From contig JAUVHT010000022.1 in the NCBI GenBank assembly GCA_030593155.1, forward strand, positions 1 to 9,512: a stretch of DNA of 9,512 nucleotides. The letters are read 5' to 3'. The stretch comes from Candidatus Bathyarchaeota archaeon (GTDB taxonomy: Archaea > Thermoproteota > Bathyarchaeia > TCS64). The notes under the pieces were generated by a model, which was given only the letters and a program-made list of their open reading frames with translations, ran no database searches and was not told where the DNA came from. The translations under genes and the position numbers were made by a program. Numbering within the stretch: position 1 is the stretch's first letter; the number at the start of each line of letters is the position of its first letter. Positions 1 through 5,615 of this stretch are shown one piece after another.

Positions 1-2
1 AG

Positions 3-524
3 GGGTGCAGCGTCGAGTCCATGGCCCATTTCCTGGAGGAGGGGATGGTCCGGAAGCCCCTGCCCGAGGGGTTCAACCCCGCAACCTACAACGTGCCCCC
101 GTTCAGGGTGACTCGCTGGCTCGGAGACGGCGACGGGATAGACCTCGGCGGCAGGAGGCTGGAGGTGGTCCACACCCCGGGTCATAGCCCCGACTCCGTC
201 TGCCTCCTCGACAGAGAAGCCAGGCTGTTCTGGACCGGAGACACATTCTACAACGCCCCCCTCTACGTTTACTCCCCCAGCACCGACCTCGACCAGTTCA
301 TCGAGAGCTATGACAAGATGGTCGGCCTCTCCCCCCACTACGACTGGCTGCTGCCGAGCCACAACGAGGCCTGGGTGGGGAAGGGAATCCTCCGGGAGGT
401 GCTGGAAGCCGCCAGAAGCATCAAGACAGGGAAGGCAGGAGAGTACAAGGAAGGTGTAAGAGACGGGATCCCCATCCGGAGGTACGATTACGAGGGGTTC
501 GCCCTCATCGTAAGGGCTCCATGA
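3..524 (+). CDS. MBL-fold metallo-hydrolase, 5'-truncated by window edge
   Basis: This is the C-terminal part of a metallo-beta-lactamase-fold hydrolase, a family of mostly zinc-dependent hydrolases (glyoxalase II-like, lactonases, sulfatases and others). The frame is open from base 3 with no stop before the ATG at 21, so that ATG is probably internal and the gene starts outside the window. The family's first metal motif, HxHxDH, would lie in the missing part. Later motifs are present: HTPGHSPDS (histidine codon at 183), a metal-bridging aspartate in WTGDTF (codon at 240) and a histidine in LPSHNE (codon at 360). After these comes a helical tail of about 50 residues ending in TGA at 522. The fold is well supported. 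The substrate cannot be told, because these motifs are shared across the superfamily. Confidence 0.85.
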   Translation, partial: GCSVESMAHFLEEGMVRKPLPEGFNPATYNVPPFRVTRWLGDGDGIDLGGRRLEVVHTPGHSPDSVCLLDREARLFWTGDTFYNAPLYVYSPSTDLDQFIESYDKMVGLSPHYDWLLPSHNEAWVGKGILREVLEAARSIKTGKAGEYKEGVRDGIPIRRYDYEGFALIVRAP

Positions 525-547
525 CTCACGATAGCCCCCCTGTTTTA

Positions 548-561
548 AAGAAGATTTAAGC
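548..561 (+). promoter_or_regulatory. Archaeal BRE/TATA promoter of the ZIP transporter gene
   Basis: A purine-rich BRE-like stretch (AAAGAAG) is followed by the TATA-like ATTTAAGC at 554-561. Its centre lies about 26 nt before the start codons at 583 and 586, which predicts a leaderless or nearly leaderless mRNA. No Shine-Dalgarno sequence is seen before the start. A second TTTTAAAG at 543-550 is a weaker alternative. Confidence 0.6.
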
Positions 562-585
562 TTCGCCCCGACCATATACCCTGTG

Positions 586-1338
586 ATGTATGAGGTCTGG
601 GCCTACTCCCTCCTCAGCGTCGCCGTTGTGAGCGCCCTGTCCCTCTGGGGGATACTCACCATCATGCTGAGAAGGGAGTTGAAGGAGGAGGTCCTCAAGT
701 ACCTAGTCAGCTTCTCGGTGGGCGGCCTCTTCGGCGGAGCCATGTTCCACCTCATCCCCGAGGCCTCTGAGGCCAACGGATTCACCCTCCAAGTCTCCAC
801 ATGGATCCTGATCGGCATCCTCACTTCCTTCATCGTGGAGCAGGTCTTCAGATGGAGGCACTGCCACGTTCCCACCTCGGAGGAGCACCCCCACAGCTTC
901 GCCTACATGAACCTGTTCGGCGACGCTGTGCACAACTTCATCGACGGCCTGGCGATAGGAGCATCATACCTCATCTCGGTTTCCACGGGGCTGGCCACGA
1001 CCCTCGCCATCAGCTTCCACGAGCTCCCCCAGGAGCTGGGGGACTTCGGGGTCCTCATATACGCGGGCTTCGAGAGGCGCACAGCCATCCTCTACAACTT
1101 CCTCACCTCCCTCACGGCCTTCCTGGGCGTCATAATCGCCCTTTCCCTCGGCACTCAGATCGAGAACTTTACGGCGTTCCTCATCCCCTTCGCAGCCGGA
1201 AACTTCATCTACATAGCGGGCTCGGACCTCATCCCGGAGCTCCATGCAGAGGAGGAGCTAGGCAGGACCATCGTCCAGTTCGCCGCCATGGTGCTCGGCG
1301 TCGGCATACTGTACCTTGTAACGTTCTTAGAAACGTAG
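586..1338 (+). CDS. ZIP-family divalent metal (zinc/iron) transporter
   Basis: This is a 250-residue polytopic membrane protein of the ZIP family, which moves Zn2+, Fe2+ or similar divalent metals into the cytoplasm. About eight hydrophobic segments are visible, near residues 6-26, 38-60, 70-89, 110-131, 136-160, 165-190, 196-214 and 228-247. The two signature metal-site helices are intact: HNFIDG at 116-121 in TM4 and HELPQELGD at 145-153 in TM5. TM7 carries GNFIYIAGSDLIPEL, also typical of the family. The TM3-TM4 loop has the usual His-rich metal-binding patch, here short and including a cysteine (H92, C93, H94, H101, H103). The start is ATG 586; the adjacent GTG at 583 would add one residue. 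The gene is transcribed from its own promoter and not obviously in an operon. Family assignment is firm; metal specificity is not. Confidence 0.93.
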   Translation: MYEVWAYSLLSVAVVSALSLWGILTIMLRRELKEEVLKYLVSFSVGGLFGGAMFHLIPEASEANGFTLQVSTWILIGILTSFIVEQVFRWRHCHVPTSEEHPHSFAYMNLFGDAVHNFIDGLAIGASYLISVSTGLATTLAISFHELPQELGDFGVLIYAGFERRTAILYNFLTSLTAFLGVIIALSLGTQIENFTAFLIPFAAGNFIYIAGSDLIPELHAEEELGRTIVQFAAMVLGVGILYLVTFLET

Positions 1339-1425
1339 GAATCTAGAGCAGGATCCAATCAATCGGAGAAAAGGAGATGAGATAAAAGTTCTCAAAACCC
1401 CTAGGATTGCGCGGCCCCCTCAACA

Positions 1426-1433
1426 GATTATTA
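1426..1433 (+). promoter_or_regulatory. Possible TATA box upstream of the DUF1177 gene
   Basis: GATTATTA is the most TATA-like sequence in the 131-bp gap after the ZIP gene. It would place the transcription start near 1456, giving a leader of about 14 nt with a weak AGGG Shine-Dalgarno at 1458-1461, 8 nt before the ATG. The match is modest. The rest of the gap (1339-1469) holds no recognisable gene or RNA. Confidence 0.3.
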
Positions 1434-1469
1434 TTCCCAGGAGATGAATAGGGTTCTAGGGTCGAGATA

Positions 1470-2405
1470 ATGTTCAATCAGGTTTTAGAGATATACGATC
1501 TCCTCGACAGTCCCACCGTCTCCGGTAGAGAGGTCGCCGACCTGTTCAGGTCCCGGGGGCTGACAGAGGTCTCCGTCAAGACCATCAAGGGCGAGCGCGG
1601 TCAGACCGATTTCATAAAGGTCCGCATCCCTGGGACGGAGGGGAAGACGAGCGGCGGCTCGGCGCCCACCCTGGGGGTGGTGGGGAGGCTGGGCGGGGTC
1701 GGGGCTCGCCCCGAGATGGTGGGGATAGTCTCGGACGCCGACGGCGCGGTCACCGCCCTCTCGGTGGCCCTCAAGCTGGCCGACATGCAGGCGAAGGGGG
1801 ACAGGCTTAAGGGGGACGTGGTCGTCGCCACCCATGTCTGCCCGAGCTCTCCGATTACGCCCCACGAGCCCGTGCCCTTCATGGGCTCACCGGTGGACAT
1901 CGGGGTGATGAACCAGGAGGAGATCGACGGGAGCATGGACGCGGTGCTTTCCATCGACACCACCAAGGGGAACAGGATCGTGAAGTGGAGGGGCTTCGCC
2001 ATCACCCCGACCGTGAAGGAGGGCTGGATCCTCAAGGTGAGCGACGACCTCCTGGACATCATGGAGATAACCACCGGCCGCATCCCCAGGGTCTGCCCCA
2101 TCACCACCCAGGACATCACCCCCTACGGCACCGGCATCGACCACATCAACAGCATCATGCAGCCCTGCACCGCCACCGATGTCCCCGTCGTCGGGGTCGC
2201 CATCACCGCCGAGATCGCCGTGCCCGGATGCGCCACCGGAGCCAGCCACGTAACAGACATCGAGGAGGCCTCCCGCTTCGTCATGGAGGCGGCGAAAGCC
2301 TTCGGGAAAGGGCTGTGCAGATTCTACGACGAGGAGCAGTGGCGGCTCATCGTCAAACTGTACGGTCCCTTGAAGATCCTGCAGACGAAGGGGAGAGAGG
2401 GTTAG
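1470..2405 (+). CDS. DUF1177 family protein
   Basis: This 311-residue soluble protein (no signal peptide or membrane segment) matches, from memory of the family, DUF1177 (Pfam PF06675) along its full length. Recognisable conserved stretches include EIYDLLDSP at 7-15, TSGGSAPTLG at 60-69, SDADGA at 88-93, THVCP at 121-125, HEPVPFMGSP at 132-141, SIDTTKGN at 161-168 and VPGCATGASH at 251-260. The family's function is unknown to me. The block from SDADGA to LKGDVVVATH has the look of the co-catalytic zinc peptidases (M20/M42), but this is inference. An in-frame stop at 1449 and family alignment (the family begins a few residues before the YDLLD motif) support ATG 1470. The gene has its own upstream region and a 102-bp gap before the next gene, so operon membership is unclear. 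Confidence 0.88.
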   Translation: MFNQVLEIYDLLDSPTVSGREVADLFRSRGLTEVSVKTIKGERGQTDFIKVRIPGTEGKTSGGSAPTLGVVGRLGGVGARPEMVGIVSDADGAVTALSVALKLADMQAKGDRLKGDVVVATHVCPSSPITPHEPVPFMGSPVDIGVMNQEEIDGSMDAVLSIDTTKGNRIVKWRGFAITPTVKEGWILKVSDDLLDIMEITTGRIPRVCPITTQDITPYGTGIDHINSIMQPCTATDVPVVGVAITAEIAVPGCATGASHVTDIEEASRFVMEAAKAFGKGLCRFYDEEQWRLIVKLYGPLKILQTKGREG

Positions 2406-2474
2406 ATCACCCTCCATCGTCCATTTCTCAGGTGAATACGCCAGGGAGACTCGGGGTTCCGGTCAACTACGGGG

Positions 2475-2483
2475 ATTTATTAA
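2475..2483 (+). promoter_or_regulatory. TATA box of the universal stress protein gene
   Basis: ATTTATTAA stands out in GC-rich surroundings. Its centre is about 29 nt before GTG 2508 and 35 nt before ATG 2514, which predicts a transcription start near 2505 and a leader of 0-9 nt. The universal stress protein gene is therefore probably its own transcription unit rather than a continuation of the DUF1177 transcript. Confidence 0.6.
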
Positions 2484-2513
2484 TGACTCCAGAGAGAGTT
2501 CACTTGGGTGGAT

Positions 2514-2975
2514 ATGTACAGGAAGATTCTCGTAGCCCTGGACGGTTCGGAACCTTCGAACAACGCGTTGGAGCACGCGGCCACCATCGCAAAGAAATTC
2601 GATGCCGAGCTGATCCTCGTCGCCGTCGTCCAGAGGATGATGATCCCCATCTTCCCGGACGAGGGCTTCGGTGCAATCCCCCTCTCCGCAGCCAAGGATA
2701 TGGCCCAGTACCAGGATAAGATGATGGTGTTATACCAGAACGTCCTCAAAGAGGCCGAGAAAAAAGTAAAAGAGGAATATCCTGGAGTAAAAACCGAGTC
2801 GATCCTTAAAGAAGGAAGGCCCTCTGCCACCATAGTCGAGCAGGCCGAGAAAGACGACGTCGACATCATCGTCATGGGGAGCCGGGGCATAGGTGGATAC
2901 ACCGGATGGATCCTGGGGAGCACCAGCCGCCGGGTGGTCGACTCCTGCACCAAGCCGATACTCATCGTGAAGTAG
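2514..2975 (+). CDS. Universal stress protein (UspA family, ATP-binding type)
   Basis: This is a 153-residue single-domain universal stress protein, a cytoplasmic alpha/beta protein that usually dimerises and binds ATP. The N-terminus MYRKILVALDGSEPS is the classical first strand and nucleotide-binding turn. The ATP motif G-x2-G-x9-G-(S/T) is complete: G122, G125, then G135-S136 in GSRGIGGYTGWILGS. The C-terminal strand PILIVK is also typical. A charged, lysine-rich helix lies near residues 78-90. ATG 2514 fits the family's usual start; GTG 2508, two codons upstream, fits a leaderless mRNA equally well. The gene has its own promoter and is followed by a T6 tract, so it is likely monocistronic. 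Family assignment is firm; the precise stress role is not known. Confidence 0.94.
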   Translation: MYRKILVALDGSEPSNNALEHAATIAKKFDAELILVAVVQRMMIPIFPDEGFGAIPLSAAKDMAQYQDKMMVLYQNVLKEAEKKVKEEYPGVKTESILKEGRPSATIVEQAEKDDVDIIVMGSRGIGGYTGWILGSTSRRVVDSCTKPILIVK

Positions 2976-2993
2976 GGCGACAATAGGCAACCC

Positions 2994-2999
2994 TTTTTT
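2994..2999 (+). terminator. Oligo-T transcription terminator after the stress protein gene
   Basis: A run of six T residues lies 19 bp past the stop of the stress protein gene, in otherwise GC-rich DNA. Archaeal RNA polymerase terminates at such oligo-T tracts without needing a hairpin, and I see no convincing hairpin here. The next gene starts 36 bp further on, so termination may be partial. Confidence 0.5.
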
Positions 3000-3034
3000 C
3001 CGCATGGGCCAATTACGGTTGGAGGCGGCCAGAA

Positions 3035-3928
3035 TTGGAGCCAGCAGACGCCCTGATGAAGGCGGGGAGAATCGCGTCCCGGGTGAGGAACGAGGTCAGA
3101 GCCCGGGTCAAGGTCGGCACGCCGATAATCGAGATCTGCGACTTCGTCGAGAGTTCCATGAGAGAGCATGGGGGAGCCCCTGCCTTCCCCTGCAACGTCG
3201 ACATCGACCAAGTCGCGGCCCACTACACATCGGCAGTAGGGGACAGATCCACGGTCCCAGAGGGATCCCTAGTGAAGGTGGACATCGGGGTCCACATCGA
3301 AGGCTATATCGCCGACACCGCCACAACCATATGCTTAGCCCCTCGCCTGGAGGGGATGGTGGAGGCCGCGGAGGCGGGCCTTGAAGCAGGCATAAACATG
3401 GTCGGGTCGGGGGTGAACTCCATCGACATCGGGAGGGCTATCGAGCGGGCCATCAAAGCCAGGGGTTACACCCCCATCCGGAACCTCACGGGTCACAGGA
3501 TGGCCCGATACGTCGTCCACGCCGGCCAGTCAATCCCCAACATCCCGGAGGGCCGGGGCCACGCTCTCCATGAGGGGGACGTCTACGCCATAGAGCCCTT
3601 CTCCGTCCCCCCGGACGCCGCTGGGCTGGTCGTGGACGGGGCGCCCAGCAACATCTACCAGTTCAGGAAGAAGCGGAAGGTGAAGAGCGAGACGGCGAAG
3701 CGCATGCTAAAGTACATTCAGACGGAGTACAGGACCATGCCCTTCGCCTCCCGCTGGGTCCACGGAAGGTTCCCGGGATCCGAGGGCGTCGAGGCCTTCG
3801 CAGAGCTTCAGAGGGCCAAGTGCGTCTACTCCTATCCCCAGCTTGTGGAGAAAAGTCGGGCCCCCGTCGCGCAGGCGGAGCACACCGTCATCGTGACCGA
3901 GGACGGTTGCGTGGTCACGACCGCTTAG
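3035..3928 (+). CDS. map: Methionine aminopeptidase, type II
   Basis: This 297-residue cytosolic enzyme removes the initiator methionine from nascent proteins. All five dinuclear metal ligands of the pita-bread fold are present: D83 (VKVDIG), D94 (YIADTA), H154 (LTGH), E187 (AIEPF) and E282 (AEHTV); the catalytic helper H63 is in AAHYT. The spacing agrees closely with the Pyrococcus type II enzyme as I recall it. The insertion at about 195-270 between H154/E187 and E282 marks type II (MetAP2-like), the archaeal/eukaryotic form, with no eukaryotic N-terminal extension. The start is TTG 3035, supported by a strong Shine-Dalgarno (GGAGGCGG, 3021-3028) and by N-terminal alignment; ATG 3056 would cut off the first helix. 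The 3' end overlaps the convergent zinc-ribbon gene by 14 bp. Confidence 0.96.
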   Translation: MEPADALMKAGRIASRVRNEVRARVKVGTPIIEICDFVESSMREHGGAPAFPCNVDIDQVAAHYTSAVGDRSTVPEGSLVKVDIGVHIEGYIADTATTICLAPRLEGMVEAAEAGLEAGINMVGSGVNSIDIGRAIERAIKARGYTPIRNLTGHRMARYVVHAGQSIPNIPEGRGHALHEGDVYAIEPFSVPPDAAGLVVDGAPSNIYQFRKKRKVKSETAKRMLKYIQTEYRTMPFASRWVHGRFPGSEGVEAFAELQRAKCVYSYPQLVEKSRAPVAQAEHTVIVTEDGCVVTTA

Positions 3929-4331
3929 ATTTCTTCTCTTCCGCCCGCCTGTGGATGCCCGTGATGAGCATCGTGCCCTCGCATCTGGTGCAGGGTTCGT
4001 CGTCCTTGTAGACGTAGTCCCCCCTCTTGAAGTCCCTGACCCGCTTCAGTTCGCAGGAGGGGCACTCCAGGATGGTGACGACGTCCACCTTGGGGACGGT
4101 CTGCTTCTTCGTGGTTATGGTCTTGGTCCTGAAGAACATGTAGCCTATGGCGGCGAAGCCGGCGGTGCCTATGATGATGTAGTACGTGGACTGTTCGGGG
4201 TGCTCAGAGCCGTAGGCCTGGAAGCCCATCCAGAGGCTCATCAGGGAGAAGATCCCTATGACGACCACGACGGCCAGGGTCACCCAGGAGAGGCTCATCA
4301 TCGGGTTCTGGGGCGCTCCGGCCTCCGCCAT
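3915..4331 (-). CDS. Small two-helix membrane protein with C-terminal zinc ribbon
   Basis: I do not recognise a named family for this 138-residue protein. Two hydrophobic segments (about residues 14-36 and 50-67) form a hairpin, followed by a basic linker and a cytoplasmic-looking tail. In the tail C90-P-S-C93 and C114-T-R-C117, about 20 residues apart, form a probable zinc ribbon; the end is very basic (EEKKSKRS). The gene lies directly downstream of the DUF1512 gene. ATG 4331 is preferred because AGGTGA lies 5 nt upstream as a Shine-Dalgarno; GTG 4340, abutting the DUF1512 stop codon, would add three residues. The tight spacing implies co-transcription and probably coupled translation with DUF1512, so a joint membrane complex is possible. 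Its stop lies inside the 3' end of the convergent aminopeptidase gene. Confidence 0.85.
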   Translation of the reverse strand: MAEAGAPQNPMMSLSWVTLAVVVVIGIFSLMSLWMGFQAYGSEHPEQSTYYIIIGTAGFAAIGYMFFRTKTITTKKQTVPKVDVVTILECPSCELKRVRDFKRGDYVYKDDEPCTRCEGTMLITGIHRRAEEKKSKRS

Positions 4332-4340
4332 CCTCCTCAC

Positions 4341-5474
4341 CTACTGCGCCACCCCCACCGTGTTGCCGATCCCGGCCACCAGGACGGTGTCCCCCTCCTC
4401 CGTCTTCTCCTCGATCATCCGCTTTATGACCTCGACGGCGGTGTCGCAGGCGGTGTAGAGCTCCTCCACCATCGGGGCGACCACGTGGGTGATGTCCTGC
4501 TTGATGACGACGGCGTACATGGGGATGCCCTTGGCCTTCACCGCCTCCTCGATCTTGTACTTCTCGACGCCGATGCCGCCTATGGCGGCGCCGATGCCCT
4601 CGGCTATGGACCCCGTCGGCTCTCCCTCCAGCTTGCCGGCCGCGTCCACCATGATGACGGCCTTGACCTCGTCCTTCCCCTTCCGCATGTTCAGTATGTT
4701 ATCTACGGCATCCCCCGGCTTACCAACGGAGCCCCCGGGCCCCTTGGCCTTGGTGACGATCAGGGTCCTACCGTTGTAGGGTACCTCGGCGGCCACCATC
4801 TCCTTCGCCACCTCCGTCCACTCGTGGCCGTGCATCATCTTGGCCGCGACTAGGGCGCCGACGCCGTCGCCGATGGGCATGCCATTCTTAAAGGCCTGGA
4901 GGGCGGCTGAGTAGGCCTCGATCTCCCGGACGATCATGGGGAGGATCATGTGGATCTGCATTATGACGTAGATGTTCATGGTCTTCTTCCCGAGGAGGTA
5001 GTAGTGGCGGATCACCTTGTAGTAGATGTTCAGCGCCAGGGAGGCCTCCAGCAGGTTCTCCAGGTTGTCGACCTCGCTGTCAGAGGCCTCGGGGGCCATC
5101 GCCCTCACCTCGGCCTTGAAGGTGTTCTCCCTGACGTTGAGCAGCTGCCCCAGCTTGCCGACGATGCCAGCCGGGTCGAGACTCACAGGCGGGATTAGGA
5201 AGTGCTCCAGGAACCTGTCCACATCGGAGGACGGGTCGCCCTCAGGCTTTCCCACCTCCTTCACGGTCTCGACGGAGACTCGGCGCCCCTCGTCCCTTAT
5301 CTCCTTGACCTTCCTCAGAGTCCCCTCCACCTGCCTCAGCATGGACATCGCCTGGATCCGCTGGGCGTAGAACAGGTAGATGATGAAGCTGAGGCTGAAT
5401 AGGGTCTGAAGGATCATGCCGATATCGCTCTGGTTCTGCAATAACTGCTCGACTTGGAAGAACACTCTAATCAC
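4341..5474 (-). CDS. DUF1512 family membrane-anchored protein
   Basis: This 377-residue protein matches, from memory, the archaeal DUF1512 family (Pfam PF07431, proteins of about 370 residues, function unknown). One clear membrane segment lies near residues 18-37 and a charged, possibly coiled-coil stretch follows (about 42-75). A second mildly hydrophobic helix is at about 167-183 (YVIMQIHMILPMIV). The C-terminal 180 residues are a glycine-rich alpha/beta domain, with PIGDGVGALVA at 200-210, VDAAGKLEGEPTGS at 276-289 and VLVAGIGNTVGV at 364-375. The start is GTG 5474, which sits exactly where transcription should begin from the TATA box at 5497-5504, so the mRNA is probably leaderless. It is first in a two-gene unit with the zinc-ribbon membrane protein and diverges from the ABC transporter operon. 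Confidence 0.85.
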   Translation of the reverse strand: MIRVFFQVEQLLQNQSDIGMILQTLFSLSFIIYLFYAQRIQAMSMLRQVEGTLRKVKEIRDEGRRVSVETVKEVGKPEGDPSSDVDRFLEHFLIPPVSLDPAGIVGKLGQLLNVRENTFKAEVRAMAPEASDSEVDNLENLLEASLALNIYYKVIRHYYLLGKKTMNIYVIMQIHMILPMIVREIEAYSAALQAFKNGMPIGDGVGALVAAKMMHGHEWTEVAKEMVAAEVPYNGRTLIVTKAKGPGGSVGKPGDAVDNILNMRKGKDEVKAVIMVDAAGKLEGEPTGSIAEGIGAAIGGIGVEKYKIEEAVKAKGIPMYAVVIKQDITHVVAPMVEELYTACDTAVEVIKRMIEEKTEEGDTVLVAGIGNTVGVAQ

Positions 5475-5496
5475 TTCTGTTGAAGACCGCTCCCCT

Positions 5497-5504
5497 GTTA
5501 TAAA
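5497..5504 (-). promoter_or_regulatory. TATA box of the DUF1512 / zinc-ribbon operon
   Basis: On the minus strand this reads TTTATAAC, preceded by the purine-rich GAAGA as a BRE-like element. The box centre is 26 nt from the GTG at 5474, the canonical archaeal distance from TATA box to transcription start. This predicts a leaderless transcript and supports the GTG start. Confidence 0.72.
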
Positions 5505-5573
5505 TCTTCATGTAAGGACGATAAAGAAGACGAAACATAATAAATCCTATAAGATCGACGGAGGGACTCGAGT

Positions 5574-5587
5574 AGAAGTCTTTTAAC
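5574..5587 (+). promoter_or_regulatory. Probable promoter of the ABC transporter operon
   Basis: The TATA-like CTTTTAAC at 5580-5587, preceded by the purine-rich AGAAG, would place transcription start near 5610, six nt before the ATG at 5616. Other AT-rich candidates at 5535-5555 (ATAATAAAT, CCTATAAG) are further away. The divergent region 5475-5615 is much richer in A and T than the genes on either side. Confidence 0.45.
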
Positions 5588-5615
5588 GTTCTATGATAGC
5601 ATTGTAAATCTTAGT

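Noticed and set aside
21..524. A complete short MBL-like protein starting at ATG 21.
   Set aside because: The reading frame is open to the window edge and the essential HxHxDH motif is missing, so the gene is more likely truncated than genuinely short.
1371..1385. A purine-rich AAGGAG directly followed by ATG AGA TAA, resembling a tiny leader ORF before the DUF1177 gene.
   Set aside because: The Shine-Dalgarno-like sequence abuts the ATG without spacing, the ORF has two codons, and the likely promoter at 1426-1433 lies downstream of it.
1985..2719. A 244-codon plus-strand frame overlapping the DUF1177 and stress protein genes.
   Set aside because: The product is an R/H/P/G-rich shadow lying in another frame across two well-supported genes and the promoter between them.
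3951..4853. A 300-codon open frame on the plus strand across the zinc-ribbon and DUF1512 genes.
   Set aside because: It is antisense to two genes with recognisable domains and a good promoter. Its translation is a low-complexity mix rich in H, G, D, V and L with no motif, as expected from high-GC shadow frames.
5475..5615. Possible small RNA or tRNA in the divergent intergenic region.
   Set aside because: No cloverleaf, strong hairpin or conserved RNA motif is visible; the region is fully explained by two opposing promoters.
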